The notes: generated by a model from the sequence alone, not told the origin. A stretch of DNA of 64,000 nt from Mycobacterium cookii (GCF_010727945.1 NZ_AP022569.1:3100001-3164000); one strand, 5' to 3'; shown: positions 1 through 9,831, numbered from the stretch's first letter. Numbers and translations: made by a program.

Positions 1-10
1 CCATCTCGGC

Positions 11-27
11 GGAGAATGCTATTCTCC
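11..27. promoter_or_regulatory. Palindromic operator-like site upstream of the first operon
   Basis: A perfect inverted repeat, GGAGAAT-GCT-ATTCTCC (7-bp arms, 3-bp centre), lies 16 bp before the first possible start of the kinase gene. Its right half contains TATTCT, a plausible -10 hexamer, so a protein bound here would block RNA polymerase. Palindromes of this size are typical TetR-family operators, and a TetR regulator is encoded in the same operon. That pairing is inference. Confidence 0.5.
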
Positions 28-43
28 CGACAGAGAGTGGGGT

Positions 44-1075
44 GTGCCAATGGCGGCGACTCAGTTGGATCCGGCAGTACTCGGACGTTGGCTCGATGAA
101 CACGACGCTCCCGGCGACGGCGAGCTACCGGTCCTCGAGCAGTTGTCCGGCGGCTCGCAAAACACTCTCTACCTGATTCACCGCGGCGGCCACCGGATGG
201 TGTTGCGCATGCCCGGCGCCCGCGCCGACGCGGCCCGCATCGACGGGCTGCTCCGCGAGATCCGACTGGTCCGCGCGTTACGCGGTACCGACGTGCCCCA
301 TGCCGAGCTGATCGCCGCCAACGACGCCGGCGATCTGCTCGGCATGCCGTTCTACGTGATGCAGGCCATCGACGGCTGGAGTCCGATGGACGGCGGCTGG
401 GAGGCGCCGTTCGACGACGACCTGACCGCGCGGCGCGGCCTGGCGTTCGAGCTCGTCGAGGGCGCGGCCAAGCTGGGCCGGGTCGACTGGCGCGCGCAGC
501 GATTGGACGGCTTCGGCCGACCCGACGGGTTTCATGAACGCCAAGTTGACCGGTGGCTGGCCTTCCTGGACAGCTACAAGGTGCGCGACCTGCCCGGGAT
601 CGACGACGCCGCCGACTGGTTACGCCGCAACAGGCCCGCACACTATCGGCCCGGCATCATGCACGGCGACTACCAGTTCGCCAACGTGATGTTCGCGCAC
701 GGTGCACCGGCCCGGCTCGCCGCGATCGTCGACTGGGAGATGACCACCGTCGGCGATCCGCTGCTCGATCTGGCTTGGTGTCTGCTGGGCTACGACGGCG
801 AAAACCCACGCGAGGACGGGTTTTATCTCGACATGAAAGGCATGCCGACCCGCAGCGAACTACTCGAGCGCTACGAGAAAGTCAGCGGCCTCTCCACCGA
901 GAACATCGACTACTACCTGGTGTTGGCGAACTGGAAACTCGGCATCGTGCTCGAGAAGACCTACGCCGCCGGGGTGCGCAGCGGAAAGGTCGACCCCAAG
1001 ATCCAGGGCGCCTTCGGAGCGATGGTTCCACAGCTGATCGCGACGGCGGCGGGTTTGGCTGGGTCGCTGAAATGA
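44..1075 (+). CDS. APH/choline-kinase-fold phosphotransferase, possible 4-hydroxyacyl-CoA kinase
   Basis: A 343-residue aminoglycoside-phosphotransferase-fold protein. The catalytic-loop motif HGDYQFANVMF and the metal-binding IVDWEMTTVGDP are both present, so it should be an active kinase. The family is often misnamed as acyl-CoA dehydrogenase (fadE36-like) because it sits beside such enzymes. In Pseudomonas levulinate catabolism (LvaA/LvaC) and in human ACAD10/11, this kinase fold works with an acyl-CoA dehydrogenase to remove a 4-hydroxyl via a phosphate. Substrate here is unknown, but an acyl-CoA dehydrogenase is two genes downstream. The start is GTG at 44 or ATG at 50. The stop overlaps the next start (ATGA), so translation is coupled. 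Confidence 0.85.
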   Translation: MPMAATQLDPAVLGRWLDEHDAPGDGELPVLEQLSGGSQNTLYLIHRGGHRMVLRMPGARADAARIDGLLREIRLVRALRGTDVPHAELIAANDAGDLLGMPFYVMQAIDGWSPMDGGWEAPFDDDLTARRGLAFELVEGAAKLGRVDWRAQRLDGFGRPDGFHERQVDRWLAFLDSYKVRDLPGIDDAADWLRRNRPAHYRPGIMHGDYQFANVMFAHGAPARLAAIVDWEMTTVGDPLLDLAWCLLGYDGENPREDGFYLDMKGMPTRSELLERYEKVSGLSTENIDYYLVLANWKLGIVLEKTYAAGVRSGKVDPKIQGAFGAMVPQLIATAAGLAGSLK

Positions 1076-1836
1076 GTTATGCCGAGCAGCTTTTCGACCT
1101 GACCGGTCACGTCGTGCTGATCACCGGTGGCAGCCGCGGGCTGGGCAAGGAGATGGCGTACGGTGTGGCGCGGTGCGGCGCCGACGTGGTGATCGCCAGC
1201 CGCAAGATGGAGAACTGCGTCGCCATCGCCGAGGACATCGAGCGCGAAACGGGCCGCACGGCAATGCCGTATCAGGTGCACGTCGGCCGATGGGATCAAC
1301 TCGACGGGCTTGTCGACGCGACCTACGAGCGGTTCGGCAAGATCGACACGCTGATCAACAACGCCGGCATGTCGCCGTTATACGACAAACTGACCGACGT
1401 CACCGAGAAGCTGTTCGACGCCGTGGTCAACCTCAACCTCAAAGGCCCATTTCGGTTGTCCGCGTTGGTCGGCGAGCGGATGGTCGCGGCCGGCCGCGGG
1501 TCGATCATCAACGTCAGCACCGCCGGATCGCTGCGGCCGTCGCCCGACATCATTCCGTATGCGTCGTCGAAAGCCGGGCTCAACGCGATGACGGAAGGCT
1601 TTGCGCGAGCTCTCGGGCCGACGGTCCGGGTCAACACGCTGATGGCCGGGCCGTTCCTCACCGACGTCAGCAAGTCGTGGGGTATCGACCAGGCCGCGCA
1701 CAACCCGTTCGGCAGCCTGTCGCTGCAGCGGGCCGGTGACCCCCGTGAAATCGTCGGCGCCGCATTGTTTTTGGCGTCCGACGCGTCCAGCTTCACCACC
1801 GGCTCGATTGTGCGGGCCGACGGTGGGATTCCTTAA
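1072..1836 (+). CDS. Short-chain dehydrogenase/reductase
   Basis: A 254-residue classical SDR. It has the Rossmann motif TGGSRGLG near residues 16-23, the NNAG motif, and the catalytic Ser plus YASSK (Tyr-x-x-x-Lys). The C-terminal RADGG segment is typical of the FabG-like branch. The ATG at 1072 overlaps the kinase stop in an ATGA arrangement. It probably oxidises or reduces a hydroxy/keto-acyl intermediate in the same catabolic route. The substrate cannot be told from the sequence. Confidence 0.9.
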   Translation: MSYAEQLFDLTGHVVLITGGSRGLGKEMAYGVARCGADVVIASRKMENCVAIAEDIERETGRTAMPYQVHVGRWDQLDGLVDATYERFGKIDTLINNAGMSPLYDKLTDVTEKLFDAVVNLNLKGPFRLSALVGERMVAAGRGSIINVSTAGSLRPSPDIIPYASSKAGLNAMTEGFARALGPTVRVNTLMAGPFLTDVSKSWGIDQAAHNPFGSLSLQRAGDPREIVGAALFLASDASSFTTGSIVRADGGIP

Positions 1837-1856
1837 TCAAGCAAGGAGTATTCGAT

Positions 1857-3140
1857 ATGGCGTGGGACTTCTCTACCGAACCCGAATTCGAGAAGAAGCT
1901 GCAATGGATCCGCGAGTTCGTCCGCGAAGAGGTCGAGCCGCTGGAGGTATTGTTCCCGGGCTGCGAGTTCCTGCCACTCAACGACGAGCGGCGCAAGATC
2001 GTCGACCCGCTCAAACAGCAGGTCCGGAACCAAGGCCTGTGGGCGCCGCACCTCGGCCCTGAACTCGGCGGCCAGGGTTTCGGCGCGGTCAAGCTGACGC
2101 TGATCAACGAAATTCTGGGTCGCAGCCCGTGGGCGCCGATCGTCTTCGGCACCCAGGCACCGGACACCGGAAACGCCGAGATCATCGCCCGCTTCGGCAC
2201 CCAGGACCAGAAGGACCGCTACCTGGCCGGCTTGCTGTCGGGCGAGATCTTCTCCTGCTTCTCGATGACCGAGCCGCAGGGCGGCGCCGATCCGCGGGTC
2301 TTCACCACCCGTGCTGTGAAGGACGGTGACGACTGGGTGATCACCGGACGAAAGTACTTCTCCAGCAACGCATCCGTCGCATCGTTCTTCATCGTCGTCG
2401 CGATCACCAACCCGGACGTAGCCGTGCATCACGGCGCGTCGACGTTCCTGATCCCGGCGGACACCCCGGGTCTCAAGGTCGAGGCAAACCACCACCTGGT
2501 CGGCGCGGACCCGCACGAGCCGGGACATTCGCTGGTGCACTACAACGACGTGCGAGTCTCGTCGGACGCCTTGCTCGGCGAGCCCGGGCAGGGCTTCCTG
2601 ATCCTGCAGACACGGTTGGCGGGCGGCCGACTGCATCACGCGATGCGGTCGATCGGCATGGCGCAGCGCGCCGTCGAGATGATGTCCAAGCGCGCGAAAA
2701 GCCGTTTCACTCAAGGATCGCTGCTCGCCGACAAGCAGTTGGTGCAGGAGTTCATCGCCGACTCGTACACCGAGTTGACACCGTTCCGGCTCACCGTGCT
2801 GCATGCCGCGTGGCTGATCGACAGCGGGGATGAGCACGCCGCCCGCGCCGAAATCGCCACTTGCAAGATCCTGGCATCGCAGGTGCTGAAATCGATTGCG
2901 CTGCGGGCTATTCAGGTGCACGGTGCGATCGGGCTCACCGATCAGCTGCCACTGGTCAACGTCTTGCTCGGCGGGATCGCGCTGGGCCTGGCCGACGGAC
3001 CGACCGAAGCACACAAGGTCAACCTGGCCCGAATGCTGCTCAAGGGCTACCAGGCCGAAGAAGGCGACTGGCCCAGCGAGATGCTCGACCTCCGCCGCGA
3101 GGCCGCCCGCGCCAAATACGGTGAGCTCGTTGGCCAATAG
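1857..3140 (+). CDS. Acyl-CoA dehydrogenase family protein (FadE-type)
   Basis: A 427-residue flavoprotein of the acyl-CoA dehydrogenase family. N-terminal helical domain, a middle beta domain with FSMTEPQGGADP and WVITGRKYFSSN (FAD/substrate contacts), and a C-terminal helical domain with ADGPTEAHK, where the Glu occupies the position of the catalytic base in many members. The start follows AAGGAG about 8 nt upstream (aagcaaggagtattcgat). The pairing with an APH-type kinase resembles the LvaA/LvaC and ACAD10/11 systems, in which the dehydrogenase fold eliminates a phosphorylated 4-hydroxyl. That role is inferred from context. Confidence 0.88.
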   Translation: MAWDFSTEPEFEKKLQWIREFVREEVEPLEVLFPGCEFLPLNDERRKIVDPLKQQVRNQGLWAPHLGPELGGQGFGAVKLTLINEILGRSPWAPIVFGTQAPDTGNAEIIARFGTQDQKDRYLAGLLSGEIFSCFSMTEPQGGADPRVFTTRAVKDGDDWVITGRKYFSSNASVASFFIVVAITNPDVAVHHGASTFLIPADTPGLKVEANHHLVGADPHEPGHSLVHYNDVRVSSDALLGEPGQGFLILQTRLAGGRLHHAMRSIGMAQRAVEMMSKRAKSRFTQGSLLADKQLVQEFIADSYTELTPFRLTVLHAAWLIDSGDEHAARAEIATCKILASQVLKSIALRAIQVHGAIGLTDQLPLVNVLLGGIALGLADGPTEAHKVNLARMLLKGYQAEEGDWPSEMLDLRREAARAKYGELVGQ

Positions 3141-3744
3141 CCGCGTCACTGCGGCCGTCGAGCGCGCCCTCGACGAGCGCCAGCGCGAGGCCACCGAAGA
3201 AGTCGAACGGATTCTCGCAGCGGCCGTTCGGGTGATGGAACGGGTGGCGCCGGAACCGCCTCGGGTCAGCGACATCGTGGCCGAGGCCGGTTCGTCGAAC
3301 AAGGCGTTCTACCGGTACTTCGCCGGCAAGGACGACGTCATACTGGCGGTGATGGAACGCGGCGTGGCGATCGTGGTCTCCTACCTGCAACACCAGATGA
3401 CGAAAGAACACACCCCACAAGGTCAGGTGCGACGCTGGATCGAGGGTGCCCTGGCGCAGGTCGCCGACCCCCACCTGATCAGCATGAGTCGGGCTGCCGC
3501 AGGCCAGGTTTCGGCCGCACCGGACTGGCGGGCCGCCGACGACGAAATCATGCGGCCGATGCGCGATCTGCTGCTCGAACCGGTTGCCGCGTTGGGCAGC
3601 AAAGACATTCACCGCGATGCCGACGCCGTATTCCAGTGCACGGTGGCGGCCATGCGCCGCTACCTGGATTCGGCGCAGCGGCCCAGCCCCGACGACGTCG
3701 AGCATCTGGTGCAATTCTGCCTACGAGGATTGGGGATCAGTTGA
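3121..3744 (+). CDS. TetR family transcriptional regulator
   Basis: A 207-residue TetR-like repressor. The N-terminal helix-turn-helix region is visible (VSDIVAEAGSSNKAFYRYF, about residues 50-68), followed by KDDVILAVMERG, the usual start of helix 4. The C-terminal ligand domain is not conserved enough to name an inducer. I chose GTG at 3121, which overlaps the end of the dehydrogenase gene by 20 nt, because the HTH then sits at the usual distance from the N-terminus. It is embedded in the operon and may autoregulate it through the palindrome at 11-27. Confidence 0.85.
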   Translation: MSSLANSRVTAAVERALDERQREATEEVERILAAAVRVMERVAPEPPRVSDIVAEAGSSNKAFYRYFAGKDDVILAVMERGVAIVVSYLQHQMTKEHTPQGQVRRWIEGALAQVADPHLISMSRAAAGQVSAAPDWRAADDEIMRPMRDLLLEPVAALGSKDIHRDADAVFQCTVAAMRRYLDSAQRPSPDDVEHLVQFCLRGLGIS

Positions 3745-4721
3745 TGCGTGCCGTGGTCTGCCGGTCGTACGGCCCGCCGGAGGATCTGGTGGTCGACGAC
3801 GATGTGGCCGACCCGACCCCGGGGCCGGGTCAGCTGGTGGTTCGGGTGCATGCGGCCGCGGTGAATTTCCCGGATGTGCTGCTGATCGCCGGCAAGTACC
3901 AGATCAAGATCCCGGTGCCGTTCACACCGGGCAGCGAACTCGCCGGGGAGGTGCTCGATGTCGGCGAGGGCGTGTCTTTTGTTCCCGGCCAGCGTGTTTC
4001 GGGCACCACATTTGTCGGGGCATTCGCCGAGCAGGCGCTGATACATGCCACGGCGGTGACCGAGATTCCCGAGGGTGCGGACTACGCGTCGGCTGCGGCG
4101 TTCGGCGTCACCTATCGCACCGCCTACCACGCGCTGCGGTCGGTCGCCGGCGTGGCGCCCGGCGACTGGGTGGTCGTCCTGGGCGCCGCGGGCGGCGTGG
4201 GCTTGGCCGCCGTGGATCTGGCCGTCGCCATGAAGGCCCGCGTGTTGGCCGCGGCGTCGAGTCCGGAGAAGCTCGAGCTGTGCCGACAGCGCGGCGCCGA
4301 GGCCACGATCGACTACGACCGGGAAGACTTGAAGAGCCGTATCCGTGAACTCACCGGCGACGCCGCCAAGGTGGTGCTCGATCCTGTCGGCGGGAGCTAC
4401 GCAGAACCGGCGCTGCGAGGTCTCGCGCGGGGCGGTACCTTCGTCACGCTCGGCTACGCCGCGGGCGCCATCCCGTCGATCCCGCTGAACCTGGTGCTAC
4501 TCAAGGGAATAACGGTCCGAGGCATGGAGATTCGCACCTTCGCCGAGGACCGGCCGGAGGATTCCGAGCGCGACATGCGCGAGCTGACACAGCTGTTCGC
4601 CGACGGCGTCGTCCGGCCCTACATCGGCGCCAGGTTTCCGCTGGCCGAGGCCGCTGCGGCGTTGCGGTTTGTTGCCGATCGCAAGGCGATCGGCAAGGTG
4701 GTCATCGACGTCACCGGTTGA
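3744..4721 (+). CDS. NADPH:quinone oxidoreductase family protein (zinc-free MDR)
   Basis: A 325-residue medium-chain dehydrogenase/reductase of the quinone oxidoreductase type. It has the GroES-like N-terminal domain (VNFPDVLLIAGKYQ) and a nucleotide-binding motif VLGAAGGVGLAAVDLA near residues 143-158, and lacks the cysteine cluster that binds structural zinc. ATG at 3744 shares its A with the TetR stop. It ends the operon that starts at position 44. A likely role is reduction of an enoyl or quinone intermediate. Confidence 0.88.
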   Translation: MRAVVCRSYGPPEDLVVDDDVADPTPGPGQLVVRVHAAAVNFPDVLLIAGKYQIKIPVPFTPGSELAGEVLDVGEGVSFVPGQRVSGTTFVGAFAEQALIHATAVTEIPEGADYASAAAFGVTYRTAYHALRSVAGVAPGDWVVVLGAAGGVGLAAVDLAVAMKARVLAAASSPEKLELCRQRGAEATIDYDREDLKSRIRELTGDAAKVVLDPVGGSYAEPALRGLARGGTFVTLGYAAGAIPSIPLNLVLLKGITVRGMEIRTFAEDRPEDSERDMRELTQLFADGVVRPYIGARFPLAEAAAALRFVADRKAIGKVVIDVTG

Positions 4722-4768
4722 CGGCTCCCCGGGGCGCGGCACATGTTTTGCCCGCCTCTGAGCGACAA

Positions 4769-6589
4769 CTAGGGCGTGACGATGTCGAACGCAGGATCGG
4801 GTTTGTCGAGCACGCCCAGAAACTGCTGCAGAACCGCCTGGTCGCCGGCGACCTCCAGACCTGGTGAGCCGACGTCACCCATCGCCGCCACCAGCAGTCG
4901 AAATGCGTTGTCCAGCTTGATGGTCACCGCCGCCGTCGAAGCATCGGCGGGGATCTTGCGGTGCACCAGGACCCCGTTGCGCAGGGCGAGGCGGTAGTTG
5001 CTCCCGGCGATCGTGACGTCGAGCGCGATGTCCAGGTCCCATGCCCGCGGTCCGTTGACGCTGATGGCCAGGCCGTCGAAAATCTGCTCGGGCGTCAGCT
5101 GAGACAAGAGCGTCGGCGACGACGTCTGCGCCGCGGTACCGAAGTTCCCGTCGCGCAATTCGGTGGCGCCGGACAGGAAGAAGTTGCGCCACGTCGCGTT
5201 CTCCGCGCCGAACGCCAGCTGTTCCAGGGTGGCCGCCAGCAGCGCGCGGGCCCCGGAATGGGTTTGGTCGGCAAACACCGCGTGATCGAGTAGCGTTGCG
5301 GCCCAACGGAGATCACCGGCATCGAGAGCGTGCTGGGCGAGTTCGACAACGCGGTCGATACCACCGATCGCCTCGACGTACCGGCCGGCGAGCGCTTCCG
5401 GCGGGTGCGGCCACAACCGGGCCGGGTTGCCGTCGAACCAGCCCATGTAGCGCTGGTAGATGGCCTTCACATTGTGGCTGACCGACCCGTAGTAGCCGTG
5501 GGTGTGCCACGCCCGCTCCAGTGCCGGCGGCATCTGCATCATCTCGGCGATCTCGGCGCCGGTGTGCCCCTGGTTGAGCAGCCGCAGCGTCTGGTCGTGC
5601 AGGTATGCATACAAATCCCGTTGTAGCGAAAGGAATTCGACGACGCGCTGGCGGCCCCACGTCGGCCAGTGGTGCGAAGCGAACACCACGTCGGCGCGGT
5701 CGGCGAACGTGTCGATCGCCTCGGTCAGATATCCCGACCAGGCGTGCGGGTCGCGGACCAGCGCGCCGCGTAGCGTCAGCAGGTTGTGCAGATTGTGGGT
5801 GGCGTTCTCGGCCATGCACAAGGCGCGGAATTGCGGGAAAAAGAAATGCATCTCGGCGGGCGCCTCGGTGCCCGGCGCCATCTGGAACTCGATCTCGACT
5901 CCGTCGATGGTGTGCGTTTCGCCGGTGCTGCGAATGTCCACCGTGGGAACGATCAGTGCGACCTCGCCGGTCGACGGTACTTGGCCGAGACCGCAGCCGA
6001 CATGACCCTCTGGCCCGCGTGCGAGCAGGGTGCCGTACATGTAGGTGGCGCGGCGGGTCATCGCCGGTCCGGCATAGACGTTCTCCTGCACGGCGTGCTC
6101 GGTGAACCCTTCGGGCGCCAGCACGGCGACCCTGCCGGCATCGACGTCGGCCTGCGACGTGACACCGAGGACGCCGCCGAAATGGTCCACGTGGCTGTGG
6201 GTGTAGATGACCGCGACGACGGGACGCTCGTCCCGGTGTGCGCGATACAGCTGCAGCGCCGCAGCCGCCACCTCGGTGGAGACCAGCGGGTCGATGACGA
6301 TCACGCCGGTGTCGCCCTCGACGAAGCTGATGTTGGACAGATCCAGCCCGCGCACCTGGTAGATGCCGGGCGTGACTTCATACAGACCCTGCTTGGCGGT
6401 CAGCTGGCACTGGCGCCACAGGCTGGGATGTACCGATGGCGGCGCATCGCCGGCCAGGAACGCATAGGCGTCGTTGTCCCAGACCACCCGCCCGTCGGCG
6501 GCCCTGACGATGCACGGCGTCAGCGCGGCGATGAAGCCCCGGTCGGCATCGGCGAAGTCGGCGGTGTCGTCGAACGGCAGCGATTCCAC
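4769..6589 (-). CDS. Alkyl/aryl-sulfatase-like metallo-beta-lactamase hydrolase (Rv3762c-like)
   Basis: A 606-residue protein of the SdsA1/BDS1 alkylsulfatase type. The metallo-beta-lactamase core has [10 protein letters not shown] (His131, His133, Asp135, His136) for a binuclear zinc site. It is followed by the family's helical dimerisation region (from about residue 350) and a C-terminal SCP2-like lipid-binding domain (about 480-606). The family hydrolyses sulfate esters of long alkyl chains. It lies next to lpqH and tcrXY as Rv3762c does in M. tuberculosis. No signal peptide is apparent. Confidence 0.88.
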   Translation of the reverse strand: MESLPFDDTADFADADRGFIAALTPCIVRAADGRVVWDNDAYAFLAGDAPPSVHPSLWRQCQLTAKQGLYEVTPGIYQVRGLDLSNISFVEGDTGVIVIDPLVSTEVAAAALQLYRAHRDERPVVAVIYTHSHVDHFGGVLGVTSQADVDAGRVAVLAPEGFTEHAVQENVYAGPAMTRRATYMYGTLLARGPEGHVGCGLGQVPSTGEVALIVPTVDIRSTGETHTIDGVEIEFQMAPGTEAPAEMHFFFPQFRALCMAENATHNLHNLLTLRGALVRDPHAWSGYLTEAIDTFADRADVVFASHHWPTWGRQRVVEFLSLQRDLYAYLHDQTLRLLNQGHTGAEIAEMMQMPPALERAWHTHGYYGSVSHNVKAIYQRYMGWFDGNPARLWPHPPEALAGRYVEAIGGIDRVVELAQHALDAGDLRWAATLLDHAVFADQTHSGARALLAATLEQLAFGAENATWRNFFLSGATELRDGNFGTAAQTSSPTLLSQLTPEQIFDGLAISVNGPRAWDLDIALDVTIAGSNYRLALRNGVLVHRKIPADASTAAVTIKLDNAFRLLVAAMGDVGSPGLEVAGDQAVLQQFLGVLDKPDPAFDIVTP

Positions 6590-6792
6590 CGCCTCATCAT
6601 TTCAGCAGCGCCCGGGCGGGACTGGGCATTCACAAAGCCGACCGGCAAACCTTCGCTGAAGCACGGTCAGGCCGTCTCAACAGGGAGCTTAATTTTTGCC
6701 GAATTCACTATCGACGCTCTCAGCAAAGCTGCATACTGCCGAAACGGTCCGTCAACGGCGACGGATCGCCACAACAACGCAAGGAGAACCGG

Positions 6793-7257
6793 GTGAAACG
6801 TTCAGTAACGGTCGCTGCAGCAGCGACGGCGATCGTCGTCGTGGGTCTGTCCGGATGTTCGAGTAAGTCGTCGACGAGCAGTTCGTCGAACGGGACCTCC
6901 GCGGCCGCGAGCGCCAATTCAACCGCGAAGGTGACCATCGACGGCAAGGACCAGAATGTGCAAGGCGCCGTCGCATGCACCTCCGCCGCCGGCAACGTCA
7001 ACATCGCCGTCGGTGGTGCTACGACCGGCATCGGCGTCGTGCTGACCGACGCCAGTCCGCCTTCGGTGAAGTCGGTCGGTCTGGGCAGCGTCAACGGCGT
7101 GACCCTCGGCTACACGCCCGGCACCGGCCAGGGCAACGCCACCGCGACCAAAGATGGCAACAAGTACAAGATCAGCGGGACCGCAACCGGGGTGGACATG
7201 GCCAACCCGATGCAGCCCGTCAACAAATCCTTCGAAATCGATGTGACCTGCCCCTGA
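6793..7257 (+). CDS. lpqH: 19-kDa lipoprotein antigen family protein LpqH
   Basis: A 154-residue lipoprotein. A short basic N-terminus and hydrophobic stretch lead to the lipobox LSGC with the acylated Cys at residue 22. A Ser/Thr/Ala-rich linker follows (about 24-46), of the kind that is O-glycosylated in mycobacteria, then a beta-rich globular domain ending in a Cys. It starts at GTG with AAGGAG 7 nt upstream. LpqH is a surface-exposed TLR2 agonist in M. tuberculosis. The synteny with tcrY/tcrX (Rv3763-Rv3765c order) supports orthology rather than one of the paralogues such as lppE. Confidence 0.92.
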   Translation: MKRSVTVAAAATAIVVVGLSGCSSKSSTSSSSNGTSAAASANSTAKVTIDGKDQNVQGAVACTSAAGNVNIAVGGATTGIGVVLTDASPPSVKSVGLGSVNGVTLGYTPGTGQGNATATKDGNKYKISGTATGVDMANPMQPVNKSFEIDVTCP

Positions 7258-7327
7258 CGGTGGGCATGACGAGGTAGTCACACCGCACGACAGCGACGAC
7301 CCGGCGTCGCTCTCGCGCGGTGGACCC

Positions 7328-8800
7328 TCAACCGTCGACAGCGAGCGGCAACCGGACGGTGAAGTCCGTGTGCCCCGGCGTGCTGTCCAGCGTGATCGTG
7401 CCGTCGTGGGCTTTGACCACGGCCGAGACGATCGCCAGCCCTAGCCCGGTGCTACCGCCTTTGCGGGACCGGGAGGTGTCGCCACGGGCGAACCGCTCGA
7501 AAACCTCCGACTGCAACTGCGCGGGAATTCCCGGCCCGTTGTCGACCACACTCAACGCGGCATGCGTCCCGTCGGATTCCAGCCGCGTGGTCACCACGGT
7601 CCCCGCGCCGGTGTGCACGCGGGCGTTGGCCAACAAATTCGTCACCACCTGATGCAGTCGGGCCGCGTCGCCGTACACCATCACCGGTTCTTCCGGTAAG
7701 TCGAGCTCCCACTGGTGATCCGGACCGGCGACGTGTGCGTCGCTGACCGCGTCGACGGCGACCCTCGACAGGTCCACCGCTTCGCGCTCCAGCGGCCGTC
7801 CGGAGTCCAACCGGGCAAGCAGCAGCAGATCTTCGACGAGGTGCGTCATCCGCTCGGTCTCCGAGCGCACCCGGTACATCGCATGCTCGACGGCCTCGGT
7901 GTCGTCGCCCATCCGCTGCGCCAACTCGGTGTAGCCGCGGATGGCCGCCAACGGGGTGCGCAACTCGTGGCTGGCGTCGGCAACGAATTGACGCACCCGG
8001 GTCTCGCTGGCCTGGCGAGTCGACAGGGCGGCCGCGATGTGGTCCAGCATCCGGTTGAGCGCCGACCCGAGTTGCCCGACTTCGGTGCGCGGGTTGGCAT
8101 CTGACTCGAGCACCCGCACCGGCAGCGCGACTTCGCCGCGGTCCAGCGGCAGATCGACGACCTCGCTCGCCGTTTGGGCCACCCGCCGCAGCGGCGCCAG
8201 CGCTCGACGGATGATCACGATGCCGGCTGTGGTGGCCGCCGCGAGGGCAATGGCGGTGACGACCGCGAAGATCATCAGGACCCGGATCATCGTCGCGTCC
8301 ACGGTCGACATCGGCAGTCCGGTGATCACGACGTCGCCGCTGCCGCGCCGGGCCGGTGCGGCGACCAGGCGGTAACGGCCCAGGCCGTCGAGATCCCGGG
8401 TCACCGGCCTGCGGTCGACGGGCACCGCTGCCAGCTCGGCCTTGGCTGCGTCGCTCAACGCGGCGCGGCCGCCCGCGGTGGTCAGGTAGCCCGCTTCGGT
8501 GCCCCGGTCCTGGCCGCGCACGGCGCCGACCATGCCCACCGGCTGGGCGGGAGCGTCCAGGAAGACCGGCCCCGGACCCGGCCGCGGGAAAGTGCGCGAA
8601 TGGTGCCAGTGCGCCGTCGGCGGTTCGCTGAATATCCGCACCGACCGCTGCGAGGCGTCGTGCACGTTGACGTCCAACTGCCCCACCAGATATCGGTACA
8701 ACGCAAGCTCGGTGACCGCGCCGATGCCGACACACACGATGGCCAGCACGATGACCTGTCCGACCAGCAGCCGAAGCCGCAGCGACCAAGTCCGGCCCAT
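7328..8800 (-). CDS. tcrY: Sensor histidine kinase TcrY
   Basis: A 490-residue membrane sensor kinase. TM1 is at about residues 10-33, an extracytoplasmic Pro-rich sensor region extends to about 165, and TM2 is at about 170-195. HAMP and the HisKA domain follow, with ADASHELRTPLAAI and the phospho-accepting His278, then HATPase_c with the N box TNLLANARVH and G boxes (DNGPGIP, GSTGLGLAIV). It starts 1 nt beyond the tcrX stop, so the pair is one operon. In M. tuberculosis TcrX/TcrY has been linked to iron-limited growth. No signal can be read from the sequence. Confidence 0.92.
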   Translation of the reverse strand: MGRTWSLRLRLLVGQVIVLAIVCVGIGAVTELALYRYLVGQLDVNVHDASQRSVRIFSEPPTAHWHHSRTFPRPGPGPVFLDAPAQPVGMVGAVRGQDRGTEAGYLTTAGGRAALSDAAKAELAAVPVDRRPVTRDLDGLGRYRLVAAPARRGSGDVVITGLPMSTVDATMIRVLMIFAVVTAIALAAATTAGIVIIRRALAPLRRVAQTASEVVDLPLDRGEVALPVRVLESDANPRTEVGQLGSALNRMLDHIAAALSTRQASETRVRQFVADASHELRTPLAAIRGYTELAQRMGDDTEAVEHAMYRVRSETERMTHLVEDLLLLARLDSGRPLEREAVDLSRVAVDAVSDAHVAGPDHQWELDLPEEPVMVYGDAARLHQVVTNLLANARVHTGAGTVVTTRLESDGTHAALSVVDNGPGIPAQLQSEVFERFARGDTSRSRKGGSTGLGLAIVSAVVKAHDGTITLDSTPGHTDFTVRLPLAVDG

Positions 8801-8801
8801 G

Positions 8802-9542
8802 CTAGCGAGCCGGTTTGAGAACGTAACCGGCGCCGCGCAGGGTATGGATCATGGGCTCACGCCCGCTGTCGATCTTCTTTCGCAGATACGAGATGTACAG
8901 CTCGACGATGTTGGAACGGCCGCCGAAGTCGTAACTCCATACCCGGTCCAGGATCTGGGCCTTGCTCAGCACCCGCTTGGCGTTGCGCATCATGAAGCGC
9001 AGGAGCTCGAATTCGGTGGACGTCAACGAGATCGGCTCCCCGGCACGGGTCACGTCGTGGCTGTCTTCGTTGAGCACCAGATCGCCGACGACGAGTTGCG
9101 CGCCGCTGTCCTCGGTCGTCACCCCGGTGCGTCGCAGCAGTGCGCGCAACCGCAGCACTACCTCCTCGAGACTGAACGGCTTGGTGACGTAGTCATCACC
9201 GCCGGCGGTCAGACCGGCAATGCGGTCTTCGACCGCGTCCTTGGCCGTCAGCAGCAGTACCGGCAACTGCGGGGTCTCTTCGCGCAGTTTCCGCAGTACC
9301 TCGAGTCCGCTCATGTCCGGCAGCATCACGTCGAGAACGACGACGTCCGGCCGTTGCGACCTGGCCGACTCCAGCGCCGATGCGCCGTCGCCGGCGGTGG
9401 CGATGTTCCAGCCCTCGTAGCGCAACGCCATCGAGACCATCTCGGCAAGGACGGCTTCGTCGTCGACCACCAAAACGTTGATCGGATTCCCGTCGGCACG
9501 GCGCATGACAACACGTTCGACGGGTGCGTGGGGTTGGCTCAC
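8802..9542 (-). CDS. tcrX: OmpR/PhoB-family response regulator TcrX
   Basis: A 246-residue response regulator. The receiver domain has the acidic pair VVDDE, phospho-acceptor Asp71 in VVLDVMLPD, and the conserved Lys in DDYVTKPFS. The C-terminal winged-helix Trans_reg_C domain has LTSTEFELLRF, SYLRKKID and HTLRGAGYVL. The sequence matches my memory of M. tuberculosis TcrX closely, including an N-terminal VERVxMRRADG segment, which supports a start at or upstream of Met13. It partners with the immediately downstream tcrY. Confidence 0.93.
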   Translation of the reverse strand: MSQPHAPVERVVMRRADGNPINVLVVDDEAVLAEMVSMALRYEGWNIATAGDGASALESARSQRPDVVVLDVMLPDMSGLEVLRKLREETPQLPVLLLTAKDAVEDRIAGLTAGGDDYVTKPFSLEEVVLRLRALLRRTGVTTEDSGAQLVVGDLVLNEDSHDVTRAGEPISLTSTEFELLRFMMRNAKRVLSKAQILDRVWSYDFGGRSNIVELYISYLRKKIDSGREPMIHTLRGAGYVLKPAR

Positions 9543-9627
9543 AGCTTCAAGTATGCGCAGCGTGATGAGGCGTTGCTATGGCAAACCTATGCGCCCGCTG
9601 TGAGCCGACCCCGCCGCAGATCAGCGG

Positions 9628-9783
9628 TTAGAACCAGACTTTTCGGCCGCCGACCGGACGTCCCACGGCGCCGAGGACGAACAAGACGACTCCGATGACG
9701 ACCAGAATCCACCCGAGGGTGATCAGAAGCGGCACCGGCAGCACATAACCAAGGACGAGCAGGATAATTCCGAGAACAATCAT
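9628..9783 (-). CDS. Small membrane protein, DUF6131-like, copy 2
   Basis: A 51-residue protein: two hydrophobic segments (about residues 2-20 and 21-38) with a Pro-containing turn, then a conserved GAVGRPVGGRKVWF tail. It is a tandem paralogue of the gene at 9832-9987, with the same length and same C-terminal GAVGRPVGGR. Such two-helix proteins are frequent in actinobacteria and have no known function. It is 48 nt downstream of the first copy, on the same strand. Confidence 0.8.
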   Translation of the reverse strand: MIVLGIILLVLGYVLPVPLLITLGWILVVIGVVLFVLGAVGRPVGGRKVWF

Positions 9784-9831
9784 GACGACTCCATTCCAGA
9801 TTTTCGTTGTGAGGATTTCGCGATGTTCGCG

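Noticed and set aside
1833-3302. Long minus-strand open frame (489 codons)
   Set aside because: It lies opposite the acyl-CoA dehydrogenase gene, has Arg/Gly/Asp-rich composition without recognisable motifs, and is a high-GC shadow.
4722-4768. CCCCGGGG hairpin as a transcription terminator between convergent genes
   Set aside because: The stem is short, without a T tract on either strand.
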